Shown here: positions 32,488-47,116 of the stretch, piece after piece
How the letters are laid out: the number at the start of each line of letters is the position of its first letter
Position numbering within the stretch: the stretch's first letter is position 1
NCBI GenBank assembly: GCA_022578965.1
Contig: MU400714.1
Coordinates: 1 to 64,000 of the forward strand
DNA length: 64,000 nt
DNA from: Xylaria sp. FL1777
Lineage: Eukaryota > Ascomycota > Sordariomycetes > Xylariales > Xylariaceae
Direction of reading: 5' to 3'
Translations under genes and position numbers: made by a program
The notes under the pieces: model-generated
What the model saw: the letters and a program-made list of their open reading frames with translations, nothing else
The model's database searches: none
Told to the model about the DNA's origin: nothing

Positions 32488-35400
32488 TTATTATTATTAT
32501 TAATTTATTATGCTACTTTATAGCGCGGTTTTTTTACTTGTGTACTTATAAGTAAAACTATATAAAAAGCTAAATAAAAACTTTATATAATATTGTTTAT
32601 GCTATTATTTTAAAGTTTTTTTACTTTATAATAACTAGTTTTTATTAACTAGCTTATTAAATAAAAAGTAATAATTAAAAAGTAAAAGAACTTTTTTTAA
32701 AGCTTTTAAACTTTTTGCTTTTTTAAAAAGCGTATAAAAGCTTTTTTTTTGTTTTTTAAAACCTTTAAAAAAGCGCTTTTGCTTTTTTTGCTGGTTTTTT
32801 TTTTATTATTTGCTTCTTTTTTTTTATTATTTGCTTCTTTTTTTTTATTTTTATTTTTTTTATTTTAATTGCTTTATTATATATTGTTATTTTATTAATA
32901 ACTAGCAGCTACTTTATAATAATGCTTATAGCTTTAAGCTTTTTTATAGCTAGTTATAAGTTTTTATTAGTTTATAATAGCTTAGTTATAAAGCTTTTTT
33001 ATAGTTGCTTTTTTTTATTTTTTAGTAAGCTATAATATAAAACTATATATTAAAAGGTTTTTTTTTTTTTTGCATATTTATAAAAAAGCATAAAAAAGCT
33101 TAAAACTTTTTCTTTATATAAAAACATTTTTAGCTTTATTTTTTTAGTATATATTTATATTATTATAGCTACTTTATATTTTAATAATTTGCTATATTTT
33201 TTAAAAGCTTTATTTTTGCTTAGCTTTTATTTAGCTATAATTAAATAATTATTATTTGTTTTAATTTAATTTTATTTGCTTATTTATTTTTTTTTTAGTA
33301 TAATTTTAAGTTTTTTTTTTTTAATTATTTTTTTTGCTAAAAGTTTAAAGCTAATATTAGATTTTTTTTAACTATACTTTTATTATTGCTTATAAGCTTG
33401 CTTTTTATTTAATTTTTAGTTTTTTAAGCTTTTATGTTTTAAATAAAAGTTTTAATTTTTTTTATTGCTTTTTAAATTAACTTTTTAGCTATTAAGTTTT
33501 TTATATAATGTTTATAAGCTGCTGCTTTATTACTAAAATATAAATTAATAAAAAAAATTTTTATTTTAGTTTTTAAGTGCTTTATTTTAGTTATTTTAAA
33601 CGCTTTAGCTATTTATTTAAACTATTTATTTTAAGTTATTATTAATAAATTAGCAATACTTTTTGCTTTATTTTTTTTAAAGTTTTTATGCTAAATTATT
33701 ATATTATAAGCTAAAGTGCTTTATATTATTATAATATATATTTGCTTTATTTTTGCTATATTATTGCTTTATATAAAGTTTTATAGCTTAATTACTATAT
33801 ATAATTAAATGCTTAGTTTTTTTTTAAGCTTTATAAAGTGTTTTTTTTATTTTATATTTTTATTAAACTATACTTTTAAAAACTTTATGTTATTTTTTAA
33901 ATATATTATTACATTAAAAAATATATTATTTATATAAGCGCTATTTTATTACTAAAAAAGTATATTAACTTGCTTTTTTATAATATAAACTTTATTTTAT
34001 ATTATTTTGTTTAATTTTTATATATTTTTTATACTGCTTTTAAAGCTTTATAATTTTGCTTTATATTTAAGTTTACTATAATAAAGTTAATATTATTAAT
34101 AAAGCTAATTATTATTAGCTTTTAATATATAGCAAAGTTATTATATAGTATTAAAATATATAAAAAGAAAAAAAAATAAAAATAAAAACTTTTAAAAAAC
34201 TTTAGCTTTTAGTACTATTAGTTAAAATATTGCTTTATTAAAATAAAAATATATTATATAGTTTAATATAAAAAAGTTTACTTATATAACTATTAAAAAA
34301 AAAAAGCTTTTTTGCTACAAAATATATATTATTTTTTTTTATTAATAGTATTAAAAGCTTTTATAATGTTTAGCTATAATAAAAATGTTATGCTTTTTTT
34401 ATTAATTGCTTTTTTTATTAATTGCTTTTTTTACTATTTTTAATACTAGTTTAATAGCTATATTTATTAATTTGTTTTATTTATTATTTATTTAGTTGTT
34501 TAATAAAAAACTTTTTTTTTAGCTATTTTTATTATGTAATAATATAGCTTTTTTTTTAGTATTTTTTTATTATATAAATAAACGTAATAAAGCGTTATTT
34601 TTTAGCTGTTTTTTTAGTTTTTTTTAATTTTCTAAGTTTAAATATAACTATTATTTTTATTTGCTTAAATTATATTAAATAATACTTTAATAAAAAGCTA
34701 ATAATATATAATATTGCTATTTTTTTTACTAAAGCAAGTTTATAAGCTTTAAAAAAGCTATTAAATAATAAGTTATTTTTTAGTGCTTTTTATAATACTA
34801 GCTTTTATATAAACAATATTATGTTTTTTTCTTTATATTAATATTAATTATAAACTTTTAATAGCTATTATAAATTAGGTTTTTTTTAAGTATATTAAAT
34901 AAGTTTATTAATAGTGCAAAAAAAAAGCGTTTTATTAATAAAACTATTTTTTTTTTAAAAATATTAATAAAAAACAGTTTATTTTTTATTTGTTTTAATA
35001 ATAAAATTATAATAACTTTTAAAGCTAGCTTATAAACAAATTTTGCTTATTTAGTTAAGCTTTATAATAACTTAAAATTTTTAGATGTTTTTATAAATGT
35101 TTATTTTTAGTTATGCTTTTATGCTTTTTTTATTTTATTACTAAAAGTTTTTTTTTTTTAAAGGTTTATTATGCTGCTTTAATTTTTTTGCTTTAAAATC
35201 TATAATATATTTGCTTTGCTTTTTTTTTTATTTTAACTACTTTTAAGAACTACTAAAATAATATTTAGTGTTTTTTTTTTATAGTTTTTTTAAGCGTTAT
35301 TTTGTTTGCTATTTTTATTAATTGCTAAATTAAAAAATTAAAAATATTATTTAGCTTACTAAATATATATAATATATGTTTTTTTATAATAATAGCTTTT

Positions 35401-37650
35401 GTTTTTATAGCTGCTTTATTTTTATTTAATTTAAGCTAATTTTATTTTTTTGCTTTTTTTAAGTATTTTTATAAAGCTACTTTTAAATTAATTATAACTT
35501 TTAATGCTTTATAATTAAAACTTAGCTATTTTAAGTTTTTTTAATAAATAATAGCTAAATTATTAAATATTTATATTAAGTTTATTATTAAGCTTTTTTA
35601 TGTATATTTTATTTTAGTTATTTTTTTTTAAAAAATAACTAATATAAGATTTTATTATATAGTAAACTTAAATAATTTATTTATTTTTTAGCTTTTTTTG
35701 TTTTTTAAGTTTTATAATAAGTAATAAAAGTTAAAGTTGCTTATAAATATATAGTATTTTTTTAGTTTATTTATTTTATATATTTTTTAAATTAAATTAT
35801 ATTATATTGTTTTTTTTTAATTTAACAAATATATTAACTATAAAGTTATTATTAAATTATTATTACTTATTATAATTTTTGCTTAATTTTTATTAGCGTT
35901 TTTTACTAGCGTTTTTATTGCAATTTTTTTCTTTATATATAATATAGTTTTACTTTTTAATTAAAGAACTTAGTAGCTATTATTATTAAAATAATATATA
36001 TTATTATGTTTATTAATTATTAGCTTTTAAACTACTATATAATTAAAACTGTTATTTTATAGCATATATGCTATATTACTTTTAAATTTTGCAATGTTTT
36101 AAAAAGCAATATTATATATTATTAAGTTAATAAAAATAAATTTTTATTTATATTGCTAATTTGTTGTTTTTTTGCTAGTAATTTTTTTTTATTTAGTTTT
36201 ATAAATATTAATATTATTAATATTTTTAAACTACTTTTATTTATTTTTTTGCTTATTACTGCTGCTTTTTTAATACTTTAAAAGCTTTTAAGTTATAATA
36301 TATATACTGCTTTTCTTTTGTTTTTTTGTTTAACTTTTTTTTAACAAGCTTTATTTTATATTATGTACGTTTTTTTATAGTTTATGCATTTTTGCTTTGC
36401 TTTTTATATTTTTATTAAGCAGCTTTTTTTTTTTTTTAATGCTTTAAAACTAAGCAATACTTATACTTTAAGTTTTTATAGCAATATTTAGCTATATATT
36501 TATATTTATAATAATTAAAGCATTATATAACTTTAAGCTTTACAATAAAAAGTTTATAATTAAACAGCTAAGCTTTTTATAAAAAGCTGTTTTTATATAT
36601 TATTTTAATTGCTATAATACTACTTATATATAATAATATTAATATAAATTTAGCTTTTACGTTTTTAAATAGCATTTTTTTATACTTTATAACTTTAAAA
36701 TGTTTATTATATAATAGTTATAATAAGTTTTTGTTTAAATATATTGCTTTAATATGTTTTATTAAAATGCTTTTTATTATTAGTGCTGCTTTTTTTTATT
36801 ATATTTTTAACTTTTTTTTAAAAGCTTTTATGATTTTTTTTTTTCAAGCTTTTTAAAGTATTGTTTTCTTAAAAATAATTACTATATTTTTACTATATAG
36901 CGTTTTAGCTATAATTATATTGCTACTTATAAGTATTATATTTATTGCTTTAATAATATTAGCTAATGTTTTATTTTTAAAGTTATTAGTTTATTTTTTA
37001 ATTTTAATTAATATTTTTTTGTTTTGTTTAAATAACATTGCTTTATTGCTATAAGTTAGCTATAAAGCTACTATTTATATTTAAAACTTTAATATGTTTA
37101 CGTTTAATAAAATTTATTAAAAAAGCTTTTAAATAATATTTTTAATGCTTTTTTAGTTAGCTTTTATAGCAGCATTTAAGTTATAGCAAATTATAAATAT
37201 ATTAAAGTTATTTTTATTATTAAGCTTTATATTTTGCTAGCTTTTTTAAGCTTTTTTTAATATATGCGCTATTTGCGCTTTTTTTACATCTTTTTAAAAA
37301 AAGATTCTTTTTGCTATTTTTTTTTATTAATAGCTATAATATTAGTTTTATAATTTTGTTAACTATTTTTTATACATTAAAAAGTTCGTTAGTTTTACGT
37401 TTTTTATTAAAACATTGTTATATTATAGTTATATTATTAATAAGTTTTAATAGTATATTAGTTATATTTTTAATAAATAAGTTATTTAATATTATTTTTT
37501 TGTTTTTTATTATATTTACACTATATAAATATAGTATAACTTACTTAATAAATTAAAGTTATTACATTAATTTTAGCAATCTTAATTATTTAATAATTAA
37601 GCTTAAACTTATAAAGTTATAATTAAGTATAAAGAATTTAAAAAAGGTTT
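32488..37650 (-). mobile_element. LINE-like retrotransposon copy P (5163 bp)
   Basis: There are no terminal inverted repeats and no LTRs. A 12-bp duplication aaatagctaaaa flanks it (32476-32487 and 37651-37662). Read on the minus strand, it starts ...aaacctttttt at 37650 and ends in a (TAA)n-type tail at 32488 (attattattattaat on plus). It aligns end to end with Q2 (47117-52264) and, inverted, with Q (39053-53519 without its insertions). Length, 12-bp duplications and a simple-repeat tail fit a non-LTR retrotransposon. The sense strand is A-rich. Reverse transcriptase cannot be read because stops fill all frames. Confidence 0.75.
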
Positions 37651-37662
37651 AAATAGCTAAAA

Positions 37663-38098
37663 AAACATTTATTAAAAAGTTTAATTATAGCTTTAAAAAT
37701 TTAGCCTTTAAAAATGTCACGAAAAGTATAAAGCATTAAAAGTTAAATATAATAGTTAATATATCTTTAGTTTTATAATAAGTATTTAATAAAACTAAAG
37801 CTTAAAAAAAAAAAAAACTTTTATAAAATAAATATAAAAAAAATATCTTATATATATATATAACTTATAATATATGTTAAAATACTTAAATAGCTTAGTT
37901 ATAATAACTATTTTTCTTTTTTTAATTAAGTTGTTTTTAATTTATATATAAGTAAAATTAATTAAAGTAATTAAGTTTAAATATAAATAATAAAATAAAA
38001 TAATATAAAATAATTAAGCATAAATATAATATATTAAATAAAATGCTTATATAATATAATAATTAAAGTATATATATATTTATGTTTATGTTTATATA
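37663..38098. other. AT-rich decayed DNA between LINE P and element C
   Basis: Continuation of 31431-32475 across the LINE P insertion site. No genes are seen. It ends in atata (38094-38098) directly before the LTR of element C, the presumed left duplication; the right one would lie beyond the window. Confidence 0.5.
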
Positions 38099-38403
38099 TT
38101 AAAGTGAAATAAAGTAGCTAAATAAGCTAACTAGCTAATTAAAGTAAGTTTAAGCTAAGTTATATAGTAAAAATAAAAGTATAAATATTATGTTAAATTT
38201 TAAAGTATAAATTTAATAATTATGTATAATATTATAAAAAATAGGTATAGTTATTTTATTTATATTATTAAATAGCTTTTTAATTAATTGTTTAATTTCT
38301 TAATTTATATATAGCTTAATTGCTTAAATATATAAGTTATAATTTATTTTTTTGCAATTAAAGTATTATAGTAAATTTTGCATAATTATATTGCTTTATT
38401 TTA
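38099..38403 (+). repeat. 5' LTR of element C (305 bp)
   Basis: Begins ttaaagtgaaataaagtagc and ends tgctttatttta. Full-length match to the two LTRs of element A, same length and orientation, with C/T and G/A differences. Confidence 0.85.
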
Positions 38404-39257
38404 TTAATGTTTTTAATAAAGCTAATTTTTTATTTACTATAAATAATATTATAAAACTAATAAACAAATAATTTATTATTGCTAATTTATATATTTAATT
38501 TATTTATTTATTAATTGTTATAATTTTTAAAAATAAGTTATAATATATTATATTTAGCTACTTTAGTTAATAATAAATAAAGCTTGCTTAATATAAGCAG
38601 TTTAATTATAATTAAGCAATAAATATTTAAGGTAATAGCTTTTAATTAATAAAGCTTAAAATAAACATATAAAAATGTTAAACTATTTTTTTTAATTTAG
38701 CTTATAAAGCGTTTTTATTTTTTTTAGCAAAACAACAATTAAATGTTAAAATGTTAATATAATCTTTAAAATAGCATAGCTAAAAAATTGTTTATTAAAA
38801 ACTTTTAAAAAGCTAAAAAAAAAAAATTTTTGCTAAAAAGCTAATGCTTTATAAAAAAAAAAGTATAATTGCTTTTATATAAGCAAAAAAAAACAAAAAA
38901 TAAGCTTAAAAAAATAAAAGTTGCTAAAACTTTTAAAAGCTATAATATAAGCAAATTTAATACTTATTTATATTAAATAAGTTTAAGTTTATATATTAAT
39001 AAATAAAGCTTTTAATAATTAAAAATATATTTTGTTTTTTAAGTTAATATAGTAAACCTTTTTTAAATTCTTTATATTTAATTATAACTTTATAAGTTTA
39101 AGCTTAATTATTAAATAATTAAAATTGCTAAAATTAATATAGCAACTTTAATTTATTAAGTAAGTTACATTATATTTGCAAAGTGCAAATATAATAAAAA
39201 ATGAAAAAATAGTATTAAATGATTTATTTATTAAAAACGTAACTAATGTATTACTAA

Positions 39258-39829
39258 CAGGGTTAATAATTAATCCGTATTAGCCTAGTATATATTAATA
39301 TTAATACTAGGCTAGTCCGGACTAGCCTAGTATTATACTAGCCTAGTATTAATCCGTACTAGCTTAGTATTTTTTTTCCCGGATTAATACTAGCCTAGTA
39401 TTAGTCCGTACTAGCCTAGTATTTTTTTTTCCGGACTAATATTAGCCTAGTACGTACTAAACTAGCCTAGTATTTGTACTAGCCTAGTATTATACTAGGC
39501 TAATACAAATACTAAACATTAATAATTTAATAAATAATTATTATTTAATAAAACAAATTTTATTGTTTTAAAGAGCTTAAAAAACTAATTATAAATACTT
39601 TTTAAAATTAAAGAAAAGCTTTATTTTAAAGGCTAAAAAATTAATTTTACAAAATATTAAATACTAGGCTAGTATGGACTAATACTAGCCTAGTATTTTT
39701 TTTCCCGGACTAATACTAGCCTAGTATTAGTCCATACTAGCCTAGTATTTTTTTTTCCGGACTAATACTAATACTAGCCTAGTATATACTAGGCTAGTAT
39801 TTAAACTAAGGACTAAATTACTAACCTTG
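39258..39829. mobile_element. hAT-like MITE (572 bp) with 8-bp duplication
   Basis: A perfect 8-bp duplication attactaa lies at 39250-39257 and 39830-39837. The termini are CAGGGTTAATAATTAATCCG at the left and CAAGGTTAGTAATTTAGTCC (reverse complement) at the right, differing at four positions. Subterminal arrays of the 10-mer actagcctag and its complement, with ccggacta and ccggattaa phrases, fill both sides (39275-39510 and 39661-39800) around an AT-rich core. There is no coding capacity. It is inserted in LINE Q between sequences that are contiguous in P. It shares the terminus and the tagtccggacta palindrome with the element at 1-370. Confidence 0.85.
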
Positions 39830-42800
39830 ATTACTAAAACTTATTAGTAATGCAACTATAATATAGCACCATTTTAATAAAAAACGTAAAGCTAATAAAT
39901 TTCCTAGTGTATAAAAAATAGTTAATAAAATTATAGAACTAATATTATAGCTGCTAACAGAAAAAAAAATAGCAAAAAAAATCTTTTTTTAAAAAAACGT
40001 AAAAAAAGCATAAATAATATATATATTAAAAAAAGCTTAAAAAAGCTAGCAAAATATAAAGCTTAATAATAAAAATAACTTTAATATATTTATAATTTAC
40101 TGCAACTTAAATACTACTATAAAAGCTAATTAAAAAAGCGTTAAAAATACTATTTAAAAGCTTTTTTAATAAACTTTATTAAGGATAAACATATTAAAAT
40201 TTTAAGTATAAATAGTAGTTTTATAGCTAGCTTATAGCAATAAAGCAATATTATTTAAACAAAATAAAAAAGTACTAATTAAAGTTAAAAAATAAACTAA
40301 TAACCTTAAAAATAAAATACTAGTTAATATTATTAAAGCAATAAATATAGTACTTATAAGTAATAATATAATTGTTGCTAAAAAGCTATATAACAAAAAT
40401 ATAATAGTTATTTTTAAAGAAGCAATGCTTTAAAAAGCTAAAAAAAAAAGTAAATTATAAAAGCTTTTAAAAAAAAGTTAAAAATATAATAAAAAAAAAA
40501 CAGCATTAATAATAAAAAGCATTTTAATAAAACGTATTAAAGCAATATACTTAAATAAAGATTTATTGTAGCTATTATGTAATAAATACCCTAAAGTTAT
40601 AAAATGTAAAAAAATGTTATTTAAAAATATAAAAGCTAAATTTGCGTTAATATTATTATATATAAGCAGTATTACAATAGCTAAAATAATATATAAAAAT
40701 AACTGTTTATAAAAAGCTTAACTGTTTAATTATAAACTTTTTACTGCAAAACTTAAAATTACGTAGTACTTTAATTGCTATAAATATAAATATATAACTA
40801 AATATTACTATAAAAACTTAAAATATAGCTATTGCTTAACTTTAAAGCATTAAAAAAGTAAAAAAAGCTGCTTAATAAAAACGTAAAAAATAAAGCAAAA
40901 ATACATAAATTATAAAAAAACATATATAATATAAAATAAAGCTTGCTAACAAAAGATTAAACAAAAAAATAAAGCAAAAATAATATATATATTATAACTT
41001 AAAAGCTTTTAAAGTGCTAAAAAAACAATAATAATAAGCAAAAAAATAAATAAAAATAGTTTAAAAATATTAATAGCATTAATATTTATAAAGCTAAATA
41101 AAAAAAAATTACTAGTAAAAAAATAGCAAACTAATAATGCAAGCAAAAATTTATTTTTATTAACTTAATAATATATAATATTGCTTTTTAAAACATTATA
41201 AAATTTAAAAATAATATAGCATATATGCTATAAAATAATAGCTTTAATTATATAATAGTTTAAAAACTATTAATTAACAAACATAATAATATATATTGCT
41301 TTAGTAATAATAACTACTAAGTTATTTAATTAAAAAGTAAAGCTATATTATATATAAATAAAAAAACTGTAATAAAAACGCTAATAAAAAACGCTAATAA
41401 AAACTAAATAAAAATTATAATAAGCAATAATAATTTAGTAATAAGTTTATAGTTAATATATTTGCTAAATTAAAAAAAAACAATATAATATAATTTAATT
41501 TAAAAAATATATAAAGTAAGCAAGCTAAAAAAACGCTATATATTTATAAGCAACTTTAATTTTTATTACTTATTATAAAACTTAAAAAGCAAAAAAAGCT
41601 AAAAAGCAAATAAATTATTTAAGTTTATTATATAATAAAATTTTATACTAGTTATTTTTTTAAAAAAAGTAACTAAAATAAAACATAAATAAAAAAGCTT
41701 AATAATAAACTTAGTATAAATATTTAATAATTTAGCTATTATTTACTAAAAAAATTTAAAGTAGTTAAATTTTAACTATAAAATATTAAAAACTATAATT
41801 AATTTAAAAGTAGTTTTATAAAAATACTTAAAAAAAGCAAAAAAATAAAATTAACTTAAATTAAACAAAAATAAAGCAGCTATAAAAGCAAAAGCTATTA
41901 TTATAAAAAACCATATATTATATATACTTAGTAAATTAAACAATGCTTTTAATTTTTTAATTTAGCAATTAATAAAAATAGCAAATAAAATAATGTTTAA
42001 AAAAACTATAAAAAAAAAATACTAAGCATTATTTTAGTAATTTCTAAAAGTAATTAAAACAAAAAAAAAAAGCAAAGCAAACATACTATAGATTTTAAAG
42101 CAAAAAAACTAAAGCAATATAGCAAGCTTTTAAAAAAAAAAAAAAGCTTTTAATAATAAAGTAAAAAAAACATAAAAGCATAGCTAAAAATCAGCGTTTA
42201 TAAAAACATTTAAAGATTTTAAGTTATTATAAAGCTTAGTTAAATAAACAAAGTTTATTTATAAGCTAGCTTTAAAAATTACTATAATTTTATTACTAAA
42301 ACAAATAAAAAGTAAGCTGTTTTTTATTAATACTTTTAAAAAAAAAACAGCTTTATTAGTAAAATGCTTTTTTTTTACATTATTAGCAAACTTATTTAAT
42401 ATACTTAAAAAAAACCTAACTTATAATAACTATTAAAAGTTTATAATTAATATTAATATAAAAAAAAATATAACGTTATTTATATAAAAACTAGCGTTAT
42501 AAAAAGCATTAAAAAATAACTTGCTATTTAATACCTATTTTAAAGCTTATAAACTTGCTTTAGCAAAAGAAATAGCAATATTATATACTGTTAGCTTTTT
42601 ATTAAAGTATTACTTAATATAGTTTAAGCAAACAAAAGTAATAATTATACTTAAACTTAAAAAGTTTAAAAAAACTAAAAAAATAACTAAAAAATAGCAC
42701 TTTATTATACTTATTTATATAATAAAAAAAGTATTAAAAAAAAAGCTATATTATTATATAATAAAAGTAGTTAAGCAAAAAAGTTTTTTGCTAAATAATT

Positions 42801-43317
42801 AAATAAATAACAAATAAAACAAATTAATAAATATAATTATTAAACTAGTATTAAAAATAGCAAAAAAAGCAATTAGTAAAAAAAGTATAGCGTTTTTACT
42901 ACAGCTAAATATTATAAAAGTTTTTAATCCTATTAATAAAAAAATAATAATATATATTTTATAGCAAAAAAGCTTTTTTTCTTAAATAATTATATAAATA
43001 AACTTTTTTATATTAAATTATATAATATATTTTTGTTTTAATAAAGCAGTATTTTAGTTAATAACGTTAAAAGCTAAAGTTTTTTAAAGGTTTTTACTTT
43101 TTTTCTTTTTTTTTTTTATATATTTTAATATTATATAATAATTTTATTATATATTAAAAGCTAATAGTAATTAGTTTTGCTAATAATCCTAACTTTATTA
43201 TAATAAACTTAAATATAAAGCAAAACTATAAAGCTTTAAAAATAGCATAAAAAACATATAAAAGCTAAATAAAACAATATAAAATAAAGTTTACATTATA
43301 AAAAAGCAAATTAATAT

Positions 43318-46300
43318 GGGAATTAATACAAACATATAAAGAATTAATATAAACACATAATTTTACAAACATATAATGCTTTTATTAGCTCAATTAAAAA
43401 ACGGACTTTATAGTACTTTCTGCTTTAACAGACTTACTTTTTACTTTTATATAACTAATTAAATTTTTAGTTTAATTTTTTTTTTAACAGTATTATTTTT
43501 ATGCAGACTTTTTAATATAAGTATTATAATAAACTATTTATATAACGTGTTAGCTTTTAAATATTAACATTTTATATGTTATAATAGTAGTTTTTACTTA
43601 TAAAACATTATTAAACTACTGTAAACAGTTATATTAAGTATTTATTAATTTAATTATTTTAGCTTTTATTAACTTTTTTATTTTTAAATACTAAGCTATA
43701 TTTAATGCTTGCTAAACTTGCTACTTGTAGTTTTTTTTACTTTAAGCACTATTAATTAACTACGTATTTAGCGCTAAGTAAAAAAATAACTATTGCTTTT
43801 TTTAGTACTACTGTATTAGCTTTTGCTTTGCTTAAGTTTAGCTAAAGTTAACTTATTTTAGCTATGTAGTAAGCAACCTTATTTTTAGCTTATTAGCTGT
43901 TTTTTTAAAGCTTTGTTTAGTAGTTTACTTAGTTTAATTGCAAGCTTACTAAAAATTGCTTTTGCAAAGTTTTTTAGTTAATTATAAAGCATTATAGCAA
44001 TTTTAAAGTTGCAGATTTATTTATATATATTTTCTAATAACAATTTTTGTAACTTTTAATATAAGTAAATATTTAATTTATTAAAAAAGCTTGCATATGC
44101 TAGCTTAAAATAAACTTTATAACAATATAAAATCCTAAGTTTAATAAAAACTAAACAATTATTAATATAATATTTAATGTTTATTAAAAAAAAGTTATTT
44201 ATGCTTAGTATAGCTTTATAAGCAATTTAATATTACTAGTTAAATAAGTTAAGCTTTTTTAAAGCTATAACTATTTAAAGCTTACTTAAGTAATTAAAAA
44301 ACAATAATAAATATTCGCGTTAAATTAAAACTTTATTTTAAGCATAAGCTTATTTAAAGTTATGCTTTTAGTTAGCTATTATTTTTTGCATTGCTTTAAT
44401 AAAACTATACAAGTAACTTATGCTATTTAAAAAATAGCTTTTTATATTATTATTGCTTGCTTTTATGCTTAATGTAACTTAAATGCTAAAGTTGCAATAT
44501 TTATAAATATAATAACATGCTTATTATATTTTAAAAAGCATATAAGTTTTATAAATATATTATAAAATAAAGCACTAGTTATTAAATCGTTAGCAAAAAT
44601 TAACTTATGCCTTTTTATATATAGCTTTTGTTTTTATAAATATTACTTTTTTTCATATAATTAAAACGCTTTAGTATATATAAGAAATTTCTTTGTTATT
44701 AATAAATATAGCTTTAACTAGCTGCTTGTTTAAAAAAGTTAACTTTATTAATGCTTAATTAGCAAAAGTAGCATTTTTATTTTTGCTAGTAATAAAGCTA
44801 TTACTATTAATTTGATTTAAAACTTATTTTTGCTTAGTTTTAAGCAAAACGTTAGAATTAATGTAGTATATATAAATCTGCTGCTATAAAAAAAAAAACT
44901 AGTAATTTAATGCAGCTTTTATTGCTTTATTATAATTAGTTATAATTATATTAAGCTTTTGTATTATATATTATATTATAAGCTAACGAATATTTTTAGC
45001 TAAAAACTAGAAGCTTTTTTGCTTTTTATTATTAATTAAGCTAAATATAGTATTAAAAACTATTTTTAAGCAAGTTTAGCTTATTGCTTAAAATAATAGC
45101 AGCTTAAATTAATTAGTATTATATGTATTATTAAAGCTAATAATTTTAAAAAATTGCTTTTATATTTTTAAGCAGTAAAAAAACGTTTAAACTAGTTTAA
45201 CTAAGCAGTTTAGCTTATTATTAGCTTATTTTATTAAGTAAAAAACCTTTTTTTTGTTAAAAAGCTTAATAAAAACAGCAGTTAAGTTATAGCTATTTAG
45301 CTTAGCTTAGTTAATAAAGCTTTAAGCATTATAAATATTTCTTTAAGTAAAAATAAACTTTTTATATTGTTATTTTATTATGCTTTAAATATTTTAAGCT
45401 TAAATATTAACTTAGCAGCTAGTTAATTTAATAGTTACTTTTACTAATTTTGTAAGCTTGCAATAAAAAAAGTAAACAAAGAAGTTTAAGCTTAAGTTAT
45501 AATTATATTAGTAATGTTTTGCATTTTTGTATAGTTATAATAACTATTAACTTTTGTTTATAGCTTTAGCAATAATTACTTATTTATAGCTAGTTTTTTA
45601 AAACTTTTACTACTAAAGTTCTTTGCTTTTGTTTTTTTTAACTTGTTTAAATTAGTTATATTTAATAAAGAATTAAATCGGTTGTTTTTTAAACAAGTAT
45701 ATATAGTTTTTAGTAAAACCAAACTTATTGTTTTTAAAAATAAATTAACGTAGTTAAAAAGCATATTAGCTATAAAAAATAAATTACTTAAAATAAATAA
45801 GTTAAAAATGGTTTTTAAAACTAAAAACAGTAAATTATAGCTAGTTAACAAAATGCTTGCTTTAAATAGCAAAGCTAATACAAAAAAAGTTTATTTAAGC
45901 AATGCTATTATAAATAAAGCAGCTTTAATTAAACTTAATATAAATAACTTTACTAATAAATGTTAAAACAGTAAATATAAAAAAAAAAAATCGTAGCTAT
46001 TTAAATTTAATAGTAACTACTTTTATTTGTTTTTTTATTAGTATACGCGTTTATATAAGCAAACTAAGTTTATAAAAAACTATTAACCTTTTTTTATAAC
46101 TTTACGAACTAACTGTAAAACTAATGCAAATTTTTTTTAAGTAGTAGTTAGTAAGCTAGCAATATAAAACAATTTAGCAAACTAAAATCTTAAAAAAACA
46201 AAAATAAAACTAGCTTTTAAGCTAAGCATAAGCATTTATACATGTTAAAGCTTTAGTAAATAAAAAAAAGTATTACTAAAAAAAATCTTATAATTAGTAT

Positions 46301-46893
46301 AAATCTTTTATGCTAGCTTATTAAGTTTTTTATAGCTACGTAAGTACAAAACAATGCTAAAAAAATAAAAGTAAGCACTAAAAATATTATTAAAAGCATT
46401 ATTATTATTAAAGCTATAAAATAAAAAAATACTTTTGCTATTATAACTAAATATAAAAAATCAGCAAGTTAAAGTAGTTATAAAAGCAGCAAATAGCCTA
46501 TTACGTAAAAAAAGTAAACAAAAAAAAAAGTAATAAAACGTGCGTTATCTTTTTTAACAATAAAATAAATTATTTAAAATAAAAGCGCACTTATGCAACA
46601 ACTAAAGCTTAAAAAGTTTAAAAAACATCGTATAATATAAAAGTTAATTAGTATTACAAAATTAAAGTATATAATAAATATGTTTTTAGTATTAATAAAA
46701 TAAAAAGCATAAAATATAAAGTATAAACAGAATTAAATCAACAGAATATATAAAAAGAAATATAAAATAAACAACATTAAGTACATAAAAAAGACAGTAT
46801 GTATTAACATTTTTTAATTAAGCTAATAAAAGCATTATATGTCTATAAAATTATATGTTTGTATTAATTCTTTATATGTTTATATTAATTCCC
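43318..46893 (-). mobile_element. Long-TIR DNA transposon (3576 bp), MULE-like
   Basis: Terminal inverted repeats of about 84 bp lie at 43318-43401 and 46810-46893 and start gggaattaata. They differ at only a few positions, mostly ACA against ATA, the mutation RIP makes. A perfect 8-bp duplication attaatat lies at 43310-43317 and 46894-46901. The flanks are contiguous in LINE P. Long TIRs starting with GGG plus an 8-bp duplication fit a Mutator-like element best; hAT is less likely because of the terminus. The interior is T-rich on plus up to about 45.9 kb, so the transposase was probably on minus. A 98-codon frame at 45576-45872 (Lys/Asn-rich) is not identifiable. Confidence 0.75.
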
Positions 46894-47116
46894 ATTAATA
46901 TACTTTTTTAGTAATAAAGCAACGTTTATATAAATAGTATACTTTTTTAATATAATAGTATACTTAAAAAATAGCGCAAAATTTTTAAAAGTATAGTTTA
47001 ATAAAAACATAAAATAAAAAAAACATTTAATAAAGCTTAAAAAAAAAACTAAATGTTTAATTATACATAATAATTAAACTATAAAACTTTATATAAAGCA
47101 GTAGTATAATAAAAAT

